64,000 nucleotides of DNA, from contig JAMKCH010057988.1 of NCBI GenBank assembly GCA_023653785.1, positions 1-64,000 on the forward strand, in the 5' to 3' direction. The notes under the pieces were generated by a model. That model searched no databases. It was not told the origin of the DNA and was given only the letters and a program-made list of their open reading frames with translations. Position numbers and translations under genes: made by a program. Positions 1 to 10,885 of this stretch are shown piece after piece. Position 1 is the first letter of the stretch. Every line of letters starts with the position of its first letter. This stretch comes from Ophioderma brevispina. Its lineage: Eukaryota > Echinodermata > Ophiuroidea > Amphilepidida > Ophiodermatidae.

Positions 1-500
1 TTGTATCATCCAATTCGCCCCTAGTTAAGATTTTTTCTTTCTTCATCTCACTTCGCTTCTCCCTCATTCTGCGACCCCCCCATGCGGGAGCAACCCCCGC
101 GAATAATTCTAGAATATCAGAGGAAAAATGTCTTGAAATGCATAAACCCTAGATCAAAGTTACACAAGGCCATTTGACAAGACGGGTCCAAAGATATGGA
201 AGCCATCATTTCAAATATTTTTTATTTCCAATTCCCTTCGAACTCCACTATAGTAAATCCAATCAACCGCCAGAATAATCCCTTTTAGAGAGATGAAGGT
301 TTGAAAGGTGTGGAGGGTGTGCTGGGTTAAAAATGTATTTAGACATTCCAGGTTAATCGCTTCTTAATTTCAATCCTGTAAGTATCATTTGAAATAAATT
401 TTATGTTCTCTTTCTCTATACTTAATAATACAAGATGCATTTGCATTTTATAGCGCGAATTTTTTACAAAACTAATACTTTGACTAAGCTAATAGCCCTG
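1..500. other. No gene seen
   Basis: AT-rich sequence with short homopolymer runs. I see no open frame, repeat unit or RNA gene that I can support. Confidence 0.5.
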
Positions 501-667
501 TACCGAGAAAACGCTGTGTACAAAGTTTAGAAAACATTGTTTAAAAGTTTAAACCGTTGTTTTACCCGGGTGAACTGAACAATGTTGTTCAATTCACCCG
601 GTAAACAACTTGGTTAAAACGAAACTTTTAAATAACTGTTTAAACTTTTACACATCGTTTTCATCTG
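501..667. repeat. Near-perfect long palindrome (short fold-back element)
   Basis: The two halves are imperfect reverse complements of about 80 bases each around a centre near 583/584. The inner arms carry CCCGGGTGAACTGAACAA on the left and its complement with small changes on the right. The pairing runs outward through GTTTAAA-rich blocks to about 501 and 667. There is almost no loop, so it would extrude as a cruciform or fold into a single hairpin. It is too short to code for anything. It is most likely a minimal fold-back transposon or the scar of one. Confidence 0.8.
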
Positions 668-2828
668 TGTACGATCCAACTACGGTTTCAAAAGCACATA
701 AAGACAGCTTTGGCACCAGGACTTTCTTATACAGGTATATAAGGCCTATGTAAACTCAAATGTTCTGTTACTACGACTCACCGCAAGTGACACAAAGTAC
801 TGCAGGCCTATAGACACATTATATATTACTAGTATCTCAACATACTGGGAGATGTTTTGGAAACTATCCATTTCCCATTTGTGTACTTAAAAATTTAATT
901 TGTCCCACAAACACTTGTCCCGTATTGAATTCAGATTCAGTCAGGCATTTTACAATCCTCCACGTACCACGTCGCCTCTTCTCTTCAATAATGGCAGCCA
1001 CAACTGATAATCCCGTGTCGTTTATAAACCTTTTTCGAAAAAAAAAAGAGGGGGGGTTTCAAGGAAACCTACCTTGCTACATATGTATGAAGAGATGAAA
1101 TTGCTACAGGAATAGTCAGACCACCATTGTACAGATGAGTTAAAAGAAAATACCCTGCAAATAAACCAAACCTTTTACGCGATTTTGAACAGGCAAGCAT
1201 TCATTCGTAAAGTGCATTATTTCCACCAGTGGAAAGAATTTCCCACATTAGATTAACTGTTGACCACTCTCCGTCAATAATAGCTTCACGGGGGGAGAAA
1301 CGAGTCTCATGGAACTGTTAAAGAACGATTTTAAATTTAAACAATCGGACTGGCAGAAAGTTCCTGATCGAAAGAGCCAACATTGTTTAACTGCGACAAG
1401 CATTATCTACGCAAACTTAAAAGATCATACAAACTAAAAAAACATATATATATTATCCCTGACAAAAGTGTTTGTAGACAAAGATGGAAATTGTATTCCT
1501 CCACCACTGAAAGGACAGCGGTTAGAAATACTGCATGCTGGAAGTCCAACACGAACCTCATTTGTTTTGAATGAAAAAGTGTCACTAAAAAAAAAGTTTT
1601 CAGTAAAAGCCTTTTCTACTGTACTGGTTCGAGTGATCCTGCAAGGCAGGGTAGACATTCATTATCAGTTATAACTTTACCTATAGTGATTTTCTCAAGA
1701 CCGATCTTCCAACCATGTGACCAAGCGTTCCATTAGCATGGAGAGATGCTTCTTACCAAGAAAATACAAAGAATTATTTGGATTAGAAAAAAAAAGGCCA
1801 CCACAAAAAATCATTATGTTAACCCGCTATCCATTGTACTCTGATATTAACATCCATGTTACATCAGTCTGTCCCTGATTACATTTACTCACCCCCAACT
1901 TGCTGATCTACATTAAAGAAAGTAAATAAAAAATAAATGTGGCCTCTGCAATGATGGTAACTACCTCACACTTCCATTGACTTTAAAAAGTTATATCTTT
2001 GTTGATTCCATTCACTTGCCGATTTCCCACAGGTCACGATGTCAAAGCCTTTTCATTTCAACTAATACGCAATGATTCGATTCCCAGGCCTTTTTAATTG
2101 AACATTCAAAATAGCTGCTTCATTATTCAAATGTATTCAGAATTGGTCGGTTGTAAAAGGTTTACACAGGGCAGCTTCTACTTACTTACAGGACAGTATC
2201 CTATTCCGATTATAAATGACCAGCAGATTGGGACAAAGTGTTCTTTGGACAACTGCAAATCTTATACCAGAAGACAGTACTCTTTATACTACTTTGATCC
2301 TCATCCCTGCCCCCCTTCCCATCCAGCACCAAGATCGCTCTTCAGAAACGTACTATAGCGATGCATCTTTGTAATCTAACAAATAATGCAGACCTTTTAA
2401 TGCAAGATGACAAAGAAAATGCAAATTAAAGGGTGCTTTTCCGATCGCCTCTCGACATTAACCCCCTCCCCGATTTAACCGGAAGTAGTATACATTTTGA
2501 TATCAGATGAAAGGCCGTATTTTTCTCATTATCGCGCCCTGAAATTTCAGCTGCCAAATCCCACTTCTTTTTTGCAAAGGTATAAACAAAAAACTGTGGT
2601 TTTTATGTTAAAAACCATCAATAATTGTCACAGTAGTGAAATGGCCGGCCTTGCAAATGTGCATTATCGCTTCTATTATTAATCAAACCCAAAACGCAAG
2701 TTCGTTTCCCACGATACTTGATGGTAGTTATGCAGGTTTGCCATGCTCTCATATTAACAGTGGGATAACAAGAGTACCCATAAATCGGAACCCACCCACC
2801 CTTTAAAATGTAACATTTGGGGAATAAC
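668..2828. other. No recognisable gene
   Basis: Several frames of 60-90 codons overlap here (for example + strand 1468-1674 and 2098-2358), but they overlap on both strands, lack any motif I know and show no splice-site pattern that would connect them. I treat them as chance ORFs. Confidence 0.5.
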
Positions 2829-2893
2829 CCAATCGTCGAGCAACTGTTTTCACTGCTACCAACCTCGTCAAGCCTATCGCAAGACATAACGGC
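2829..2893 (+). repeat. Outer flank repeat, left copy (direct)
   Basis: A block containing GTCGAGCAACTGTTTTCACT occurs here and again at about 8743-8800 in the same orientation, followed in both places by CTCGTCAAGCC or TTCGTCAAGCC. It lies just outside the inverted X-box arrays at both ends, so the whole 2.8-8.8 kb interval is bracketed by this direct repeat. Confidence 0.7.
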
Positions 2894-3039
2894 CATACTT
2901 ATTCTGCAACTCGTTCGATAAAGGTAGCCACGTTGCTACGTCGGCGCCAACCTCAATCATGAATTTCTGTGACGTAATTTAAAAAACAGAACCCACAACG
3001 CGTTGCTAGATACTTTGCAATATGCTATTGCCACCTGGA

Positions 3040-3740
3040 CCCCCCTCGCCCCCCTTAGAGATTTTTCATTCATTGTTTTTCAATAGCCAGGACCCGCAGC
3101 TACATAATATGCGTGTTTTGCCATTTAATTTATGGTGGTGTGAGCTTAACCAACAGCCGTTGCCATGGCAACGCAGTAATGAAAAACTTTAATTCGGAAA
3201 TTTCATATCTTTGTAAGTAAAAAACATAAAACACCATTCAAGTGTCTAAATATATGTATTTGAGTTGTCCAGTTGATTACAATCAATCTGGGGTCACTTA
3301 AGGTCATTATTTGTCGGAATTTTGGCCGTTGCCATAGCAACCCTCTTAAAAATTGGATTTTTGAGGAAAACCTATTTCATTGTAACATAGCCAACATATA
3401 AACAATCTCTAATGTCACGAGATTGCAATTTGAGTTGTCCAGTTTATTACAATTAATGATATGGGACACCTAAGGCCACTGTTATGCCAAAACAGCGTCA
3501 TCCCATGGCAACACCCGCTTAAAATTGGAAAACTGGATTTTGTGAGGTTTACAATATCAGAAACATGTTATTTAGTTGATAGACTATATGATTTTCTTAA
3601 CACAGTTTTTCAGTTAGCTAGTACACTTAGCTATCACAATCTTCTTCTGTGTCATCACTTTTGATGATACATATATATATATAGCCACAGACCAGTTGCC
3701 ATGGCAACACATTATGAGAAATTTTAACTTTGCAAAAAAT
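3040..3740 (+). repeat. Left X-box-palindrome array (~170 bp units)
   Basis: About four units of ~170 bp, each starting with a variant of the palindrome GTTGCCATGGCAAC. Copies lie at 3159-3172 (perfect), 3328-3341 (one change), 3497-3512 (one arm decayed) and 3695-3708 (perfect), giving spacings of 169, 169 and 198. The inter-palindrome sequence is also shared: TTTGAGTTGTCCAGT recurs near 3258 and 3429. The unit aligns in reverse complement with the array at 7065-8500, including the start block near 3040-3160, so this is one arm of a large inverted repeat. The palindrome matches the X-box recognised by RFX transcription factors (established knowledge). Whether RFX binds here is unknown. Confidence 0.85.
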
Positions 3741-4009
3741 CATATTTATTGTACAATCAGCATAGAAACAAAACTAAGCTGCTATTTTTGGATGCAATCA
3801 AGATTTTTGGTTATTTCAACTGATCGTTCCTACAGAAGGTATGAAGGTCACGCATTATGTACTAGAAACACCCACTTTGGGATCAAATGAATGATGCAAT
3901 GGTTTAACTGAATATATATGAAACAGTAGAGACTTAACAGCATTTAACGCCCCCAGATATTTGATGGACAAATTAACTTTTATACACAGTTAATGACAAG
4001 CACCAAAGC

Positions 4010-4130
4010 AACCCTAGCAGGATTTTTTTCTAAGACTGCACCAGAGCGGGAATCAAACCCACGACCTTCCGATCTTTGTGGAAATGCCCTACAAAGGCTA
4101 CCAACCTCAAAGCTGGCACCTACAGCACAG
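4010..4130 (-). mobile_element. tRNA-derived SINE fragment
   Basis: Read on the minus strand, this stretch has GAGGTTGGTAGCC, which resembles a pol III A box, followed about 45 bases later by GTGGGTTTGATTCCCGC, which closely fits the tRNA B box GGTTCGANTCC. The arrangement is typical of tRNA-headed SINEs and not of a functional tRNA: I cannot fold a complete cloverleaf. It sits between the left X-box array and the DIRS remnant. Confidence 0.55.
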
Positions 4131-4299
4131 AGAACTTCAGGGACTGAATGGCATTGTATGCTGAAAATTGAATTGTGGAAGAATAATATAGATGCTTAGA
4201 CAAGACAACACAAAATTCAATCGCAGGAGGGTTCTCGTCTCAGGACCCGCCTTGAATGTTTCACCACCCCGCCCATACCATTAGGTCGTCAGACCTCCA

Positions 4300-5480
4300 T
4301 TCCCACCCTACTCCCCATGGAGGAAGCTATAATTTTCAGAGTGTCCTCCTTAGAGTTGCCAAGGGGACCAGTAATATCCCTCCTGCCATTTCCGGTTTAA
4401 GATGGTTTCTATTCTACTTTATTTCCTCACTGCAAAGAAGCCAGTGGAATGGAGACCTATCCCAACCCCTGGAACAATCCAAGTGGCCTCCACCTTCCAT
4501 ATGAAGGCTTACCTGCAGTCGTGAAGGTTTTTCAGAAGGCTGTTGGAGGAGCGCTACACTGTATTTAAAAACTATGCTTACTCTTTTACATGTGGGAGTT
4601 TGAGCCCCCTTTATTCTCTCAAATCTCAATGGCTCCCCGAACCTTCCACCCATTTGGTCAGGGTAGTGTCATGAATTCTTTAGAAGGGGATGGACAATCG
4701 TCATCAACGCCTGGACAATCGTCATTGATCTGTGGGCAGTCTTTCTGTTCTGCCGTTTGGCTCCGACTACCTTGGTAGGGGCGAAGGTGGTTCGGTCTGC
4801 TGAGAAAATAATGGTGTGTTCAGAGTCCTTTTTGGCTGCTCAGGTGTTTCCGAGATTGGGACAAATCCGGTTGCTCGCTTCCCATGTTCTAGGAGTGGAA
4901 AATTTGCTGGCCCGACCGTTCTCTCCTGGGAATGTCCCCAATCCCAGACACAGCCAGATGTCAGAGGGCCTTGGTGGAGTGTCGCGTTTGCCGCACAATC
5001 TTCCATAATGTGGAAGGTCCACACATAGACCTGTTCACCTCAACCGTGAATCATACCTTCTGACATATAACTCTTTGGACCCCCCAAATCCCTGGGCGAA
5101 GAAGGGATTCATGGCGGCGGACTTGTCGGGACTGATAGTCTAATGCTTTGTCCCCCATTCGCCATGATCCCGAGAGTTATCGAGAAAGTGACTCTCTCCC
5201 AGTATTGCTTGGCCCTGCTGGTAGCCCCCTTTGTGGGCCATGGCAGGCTGTGGTTTCCCAGGCGCTAGTTCTGGCTAGAGAGAGAAACCTATTCGTGCTT
5301 CCCATAGTAACGGGCTCTGGTAAGAGAGGTCCTTCGGCTGACCCATTTGTACCAGAGTACACAATAGATGCTCTGAACTTTTTTCCTGTCTGGTGCATTT
5401 CTACACTTTACCTAAATGGTGACACTTTCTTGAACAGGCTGTTGGCGCTCGTTGCTCAGCAAAGTGGAAGTCACCAAGTG
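4300..5480 (+). pseudogene. DIRS pol remnant: RT end, RNase H and linker
   Basis: About 4410-4470 reads SSLQRSQWNGDLSQPLE, like the end of the RT thumb in DIRS and related pol proteins. About 4868-4925 reads LLASHVLGVENLLA, matching the conserved end of RNase H (HVPGxxNxLAD, with the following Ser-Arg decayed). After a frameshift, about 5000-5130 gives HIDLFTSTVNH and AADLSGLIV, and 5161-5230 gives IPRVIEKVTLSQYCLALLVAP, the strongest match, corresponding to the conserved block that follows RNase H in these elements. RNase H copies RNA-DNA hybrids during reverse transcription. At least four frameshifts are needed to join the blocks, so this is a pseudogene. Confidence 0.75.
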
Positions 5481-5539
5481 TAGCTTATGATTGTGATCTC
5501 ACTCCGCCGTTACCCTAGCATGGTGTCCGACAATCGATC

Positions 5540-6440
5540 CTTTGTGCACTGTAGGCATATTGCCAAATTCCTCATTCAGGTCTTTAAAGGGAGGAAAGAC
5601 CTGAGGAAAGACCTAACTCTCCGGGATTACAAAACAGCCATAGGCTAGACCCAAAAGAGCTTGGTGATGGCATGACGGTTTCCTCCTCCAGTTCCCTCTG
5701 GTAAAGAAAATGTTCCACTGACGCGTTCCCTTGGCTCCGAGCCCTTGTTCCAGAGGGGATTTGCCACTGGTCTTTAAATTCTTAGTGTTGGAGGAGTTTA
5801 AACCCCATCCGAAAGCTTATTTTCTGCACCTTCCCAAAGACTGCTTCTTAGTGGCTCTGGCATAGGGGTTTCGGAGTGTCACGCCTTGTCTACCTACAGA
5901 CAAGACCCACCTCTGCTTTGAGGACGTGGGGTCTCTATTCTTCAAGCAGGCTGTTTGGCGAAGAATCAGATTCTTTACATCACAACCGGTTTTTTAACTG
6001 CATCTCACCAGAGTTGTCTGGCGCTCAGAGAAACCTTTGTGTTCATGGGCCCTTTAGCGATAAAGGATCTCGTACTTTTCATCAACTCTTTATCTCTGCA
6101 TGCACCACCATGGGTCTGCAGCAGGACACAGTGAGCCGCGCTGATTTCCTTCCTCATCCATCCGTAATGCGCACGAAAAACACCATGATCGGTTGACTGC
6201 CTCCTTGCATAGCACATAATATTCAAGCTCAAGCTTCCCCCTGGTCCCCCTTGCATTCTATACAAGGGCCTCTCCATCCCGATCATGGCGGACATTCAGT
6301 TGGAGTTCTGCTGCCACCTTTCAACAAGCCTTAGCAGGTAGAACCAGGAGCATTAGGCGAGTACAAGATGGAGCATTACGGAGTGCATTGGCATTGGCTA
6401 CCTTCCCAAACCCCCTCCGTCACCGGTTTTGATCAGTGGT
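5540..6440 (+). pseudogene. DIRS tyrosine recombinase remnant
   Basis: Downstream of the pol remnant, LRDYKTAIG (5617-5645) matches the N-terminal core-binding part of DIRS recombinases. FLVLEEFKPHPKAYFLHLPK (around 5780-5840) and DCFLVALA lead into the first catalytic Arg region (GFRS, about 5867). HALS-like and FLAKNQI-like strings follow, and HNIQAQAS (about 6212) sits where the HxxR motif should be, with Gln in place of Arg. The final Tyr block near 6310-6330 reads FQQALA, where FxxxYL is expected. The enzyme would integrate circular DNA without a DDE integrase. Missing catalytic residues and stops show that it is dead. Confidence 0.7.
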
Positions 6441-6480
6441 TATTAGTGGTAAAAATAAGGTCTTGGAATAAGTTATGGCT

Positions 6481-7064
6481 ATGCAGGGTATTCCCTTCTT
6501 CTCCGAGTGAGAGGGGCTATCACACTCGGTAGACACCTTCCTTCTACGACCTTACGACCTTTTGTAATTTGGGGTTCTCCACCATCATAAGGTCGCTGGA
6601 AGTCCTGTCTGGTTTTTTGTGAGCAAAGCATTTTCTGGGGTAAGGTCGAATCACTGCAGTGCCGCGTTGGTTCGGCCATTCTGTCCTGACATTTAGGGAG
6701 TTGTTCTTCACATCCGCAGTTTGTGATAGAGAGCCACATTCTCAGGCTGGAGATGGCCGCAGCCCCCATCGGTTAATATTGCTGTTGAAATGACCAACTC
6801 CTGTGCGAATCCTATTCAAGTGACTCTATTCCTTCCGTGGAAGTTTGCTTCCAGTTGTTTTAGGTTTTCGTTTTTCATGTCGTCTTCGAAAACTTGAAGT
6901 CCGATTTAACCAGAATTGGGGTTGAGGTCAAATAAAGGGGTTCCTTCATATGTGGATGATGTCAAAAGAGGACATGGACAAAAATACTTGAGGTCATGTT
7001 CCAGATTGCCATCTTGGCAGTTGTCAGATTAAAAAAATATAACATTTTCCGGAATTCCAAGCTC
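6481..7064. other. No gene seen between DIRS remnant and right array
   Basis: Probably the degenerate 3' untranslated part of the DIRS-like element plus unassigned sequence. A minus-strand frame at 6479-6769 has no family resemblance and looks like a shadow. Confidence 0.4.
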
Positions 7065-8500
7065 TTATAGTGGTGTTTCTATAGCAAACACTCCGGCACG
7101 CACACCCATCCACCAGCTTAAAGGGCAAGCAAGCAGCTTCTGATAGCTTGGGACCCAAACTAACAGAAAACCTGATGGATTAAAATCCCTAGGGGAAGGT
7201 CTATGTCTCATAAATACCTCATATAGCCTCATATTGTTTAAGTCTTTTGTCTTCAAATTCCTCCTAAGTTTGTATCATGGTGTTGTCATGGCAACCATCC
7301 CTATTTAGTCATGGACATGACCTTGAGTATTTAATCGTTATTATAATCACTGGGCAGCTAGAAATCCTATACTATGCACTTAAACTTTGTTAATTGTGTG
7401 TTTAATTAAAAACATTACATTTTTACCATCAAAAAGATCATTTTTGAGACTGTGTTACCATGGTAACGAACCGTATTGACATTTCTATTACCTTAAAAAT
7501 CACCACAATCTTCCTTGCAAGCCAATGGGACTGAAATACATAAAATTGCCACATAGAGCATTTTTTTTATGTTTGTGTATTGGAAAGTATGACATTTTCT
7601 AAATTTACATTTTCATCACTTGCTTTGGCCATGGCAACGGCGCTGGCACCCATACCACCAACCACTTTAGGCAAACAAGCAGATTCTGATAGCTGAGGAT
7701 CCCAGCTAACACCCAAACTCTATGAATGACAATCTCTAAAGGGGAGGGAGGATTTCCTTTTAAAAAAATATTAAATTTTCCCCTCAACAAGCTCATTTTT
7801 GAGACCGTGTGTACCATGGTAACACATAAATTGACATTTTAATGACCTCAAATAACATTTATTTTTGCTTGCAATCAAATGGGATGCTTGAAATACATAT
7901 AAATTGACACCTTGAGCATGTTTTATGGTGTGTGGTTGGAAGATATGAACATTTTCTTCTCCTTCACATTTTCATTACTACTTGCGTTAGCCATGGCAAC
8001 GGCTCTTCAACCCATACCCACCACCATTTAAAGGCAACAAGCAGATTCTGATAGATGAGGACCCAAGCTAACACACAAAAATCCTCGATGAATGACAATC
8101 TCTAAGGGTGTAGGGAGGTTTTGCTTAAAAATATTAAATTTTCCCCTTAAAGCTCATTTTTGAGCCTTGTTACTCCATGGTACCGACATAAAATCGACAT
8201 TCTAAGACCTCAAATAACCTTTATTTTGCTTGCAATCAATGGGAAGCTTGAAATACATCTAAATTGACACCTTGAGCATGTTTTTATGTTGTGTAGTTAC
8301 AAAGTACGACATTTTCTATTCTCATTAAAATTCTCATTTTTCGTTACTTTCTCTGCGTTGCCATGGGCACCGGCTCTGCGCGCACACCCATTCCACCAAT
8401 TTAATGGCAAACAAGCATTTTCTTATAGCTGATGACCCAAGCTAACGAAAAACATGAATGAAGAAACTCTCAAGGGGGGTGGAGGGTTTCGGTTTTGGGC
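7065..8500 (-). repeat. Right X-box-palindrome array (~365 bp dimeric units)
   Basis: About four copies of a ~365 bp unit. Each contains two X-box-like palindromes, so the basic period is ~170-185. Sites start at about 7075, 7282, 7454 (GTTACCATGGTAAC, perfect), 7624, 7808, 7986, 8171 and 8357, with spacings of 207, 172, 170, 184, 178, 185 and 186. Each 365 bp unit also carries AACAAGCAGATTCTGATAGC-like and GACAATCTCTAAGGG-like blocks. Reverse-complemented, the unit aligns with the left array at 3040-3740 (for example ATGTTTTTC, TTTGCCATTAAATTGGTGG and CCATGGCAACGCAGA). It is satellite-like and non-coding. Confidence 0.85.
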
Positions 8501-8504
8501 TCAT

Positions 8505-8735
8505 AGCCTACAACCCGTGCCAAACCACAACGTTTTGCGAGCTTCACAACGCCGTTGCAAGCCTTCACAACGCGTTGCTAAGGTCCACAAGCCATAAGGT
8601 TCATAACGTATTGCCGTAACAACGCTTGCTACTTTTCTCGCCACGCGTTGCCGAAAATGGGTCCAAACGCCGTTCCCAAAGTTCGCAACGCCTTGCGGCA
8701 AGACGTTATGGCCTTTATGGCTTGCGATACAAGCC
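8505..8735 (+). repeat. Short tandem repeat around ACAACGCGTTGC
   Basis: Roughly eight irregular copies of a ~25-30 bp unit centred on the palindrome-like core CACAACGCGTTGC, with variants CACAACGCCGTTGC, AACGTATTGCC and CGCAACGCCTTGC. A single copy (CACAACGCGTTGCT) lies near 2995-3009, outside the left array. It is adjacent to the outer flank repeat at 8743. Confidence 0.7.
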
Positions 8736-8742
8736 AACCAAT

Positions 8743-8800
8743 TCGTCGAGCAACTGTTTTCACTGCTAAACCTTCGTCAAGCCAACCAATTGCCAATCAC
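8743..8800 (+). repeat. Outer flank repeat, right copy (direct)
   Basis: Same orientation as the copy at 2829-2893, sharing GTCGAGCAACTGTTTTCACT and the following CGTCAAGCC block. Together they bracket the inverted arrays. Confidence 0.7.
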
Positions 8801-10882
8801 GATGAGCAACAGCTATTCCCGCCATAGTCCATACGCTGCCATCATCAGATTTTCCGTTCGTTGCACCCAATAGTGATTAAATTTTTCCCATATCAAACTT
8901 AACGGGGATGTGCCCCCTGACTCAGATTAGGTATGGTTCCAAAACAAAGCCCCCGAAAGCTGCACGTTAGCGTGTCTGCCCATTTTCACAATGGCTGTCA
9001 TTGCTTTATGTAAAACGCCATTATAGAACTTTATCCACGACTACACAAACCAGTTTTTAACTGCCTAAGGGGGCTTAACATCTAGGCTTCCAAGATAGCG
9101 CCGAATGAGGCCATCTATTTGCTAAATTCACTTAACTGACAAATTTGTTTTTGGAAATAGGACCAAAACCTGGGTGATACTTTGGGAGCTTCCAAAAAGA
9201 ATTATATGGCATTTATATTTTTACGTATAGGCTTGTTTTTAAAGATGGCGGTGATTATTTTCACTCTAGGGTTAGTAATCAGGACGAAAAGCAGCCCCAC
9301 CCACTTTTCTACGTTTTTAAACAACACTTTCTAAAATGACCCTAAATCATTTCCAGATGTAAAAAATAGTAAAGTGGGGTATTGACCTATCCTAGAGAGT
9401 GCCGTTACTATAGCCTGTTACTACTTGGGCCATATAACAAGTTTTAAACCTGACATATAATATATCATAGTAAGACACAGCTCCTATCAACCCTATGACA
9501 ATAACAGAATACAGGGGTAGGCCTGTATTTTAAGAGACTATCCGTGACGTCATAGGTGTTTCCCCGTAAAAATAAAAATATGCTTATGAGAAGTTAAAAT
9601 TGGTCTATATGTAAGAAGGGAATTTAAATAGGTGACCTAAGGTTTTCTTTCGAGCACATCAGTGCTATCTTTGTTTCTGACTTGTACCACAAGCTCCTTC
9701 TCTCTGTCCACTGCCTAGATCAGCTTTCCTTCCCAGCGTCACTAGTGTTGAGTGGTCTGCAATAATCCAGAAGTACGAGAGAAAATTGCGGCAAAATGTT
9801 ATCAATCTTTTCATTATGGTTCTTATTATGTCGCAAAAGATGTGCATGGGTGTTTTTCTTCTGATTTATGTCCCCCGGAGCGTATAACGCCGCCATCTTG
9901 CGTTATGATCGCTTGTTAAATCTCTTGTTGTTCTCTAATAATGTTCCTCGCATCTTACGCAATCTTTTGGTATTTTAGTACATTTAACAAAGCATGCCTC
10001 CTACCGGCGGCCCACTTGGGACACTGTAAATGTTAAGAGCCCACTTCAGGAAGGTAGAAACTTTATTTCGTTTTAGTCCTGGATAAATTCCTTACTAATA
10101 ATGAAAATAAGAAAAAACAACATAGTCAGTTTTCATAAAACAATGGTGGCCTTTGAAATAGGCATTTATGAGTACGCGCTAATGTGCAACTTGCGGGGCG
10201 GAAACATACCCTTCATCCAGTCCGGGGGACACCCCCTTCAAGGTGAGATATTGGAAATTAATCACCAGGTGGGTGCACAAACTCAGAATTTGAAGGCCAG
10301 CGTACAGAAAACTGGCCTTATGACTACCAGACACGTGACTGACACGGCATAACAGCTTGGAGTCACTTGTCAGAGTGAAAATTCCCGGTTCTGATCCAGA
10401 TTTTCCCGTTGAGTGATTTTGAGGCAGATTTTCCTTGTTGGAAGTGAAAATTTCTTAGTGAGCAGGCAAAAGGATATTTTAGCATTTTCAGATTTTTTCC
10501 AGTTCAAACCTCTCTGCGATGGCAACCTTCATCCCCCCTCCTCCCCCACCCCCACCACTCCGCCTGGTCGGTAATTGTGACCTGAGTAGCCGAAATTACC
10601 CTGAGATCTTATCGTAAGCTGTTTAATCCTATTAATGTTTGATTAGATACAAAATGGGATTACATGTCTACCTTTTGAAAAATGATCAAACCAGTAGATT
10701 GGAGCAATGCCATTTACTGCAACATTTTTATTGACACTTTTTTCATTCAATGATGTCTTATTGTATGCGTGAGTTGTATTTCTATCATTATTCTCATCAT
10801 GATGGGCAGAGGAGCATCCTCTGTCATTTGCATTTTGGATTTTGTTGAAATCATGCGTTTTTTATTATTAATTAATTACGGA
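8801..10882. other. No recognisable gene
   Basis: Isolated short frames only. GATGGCGGTG near 9243 and CGCCGCCATCTTG near 9889 are oppositely oriented copies of the ATGGCGGC motif found in the fold-back elements elsewhere, but I cannot trace inverted arms around them. A pyrimidine-rich stretch lies at about 10525-10565. Confidence 0.4.
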
Positions 10883-10885
10883 TAA

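Larger units (their letters stand above)
4256..6480 (+). mobile_element. Degenerate DIRS-type tyrosine-recombinase retroelement
   Basis: Plus-strand translation in shifting frames gives the order expected for the 3' half of DIRS elements: end of RT/RNase H, the region after RNase H, then a tyrosine recombinase. It is broken by many frameshifts and stops, so it cannot be active. The RT active site itself (upstream of 4.26 kb) is not visible, so the copy is 5'-truncated or diverged beyond recognition. DIRS elements normally have inverted or split terminal repeats. Here the remnant lies between two inverted satellite-like arrays, which may be coincidence. Family assignment rests on motifs recalled from memory and not on a search. 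Confidence 0.75.

Noticed and set aside
4010..4130. Functional tRNA gene
   Set aside because: A and B box-like sequences are present on the minus strand but no complete cloverleaf or acceptor stem can be formed. A SINE fragment fits better.
3040..8500. CRISPR array from regularly spaced palindromes
   Set aside because: Spacing is ~170-207 bp, the spacers are homologous to each other, and the context is eukaryotic with no cas genes.
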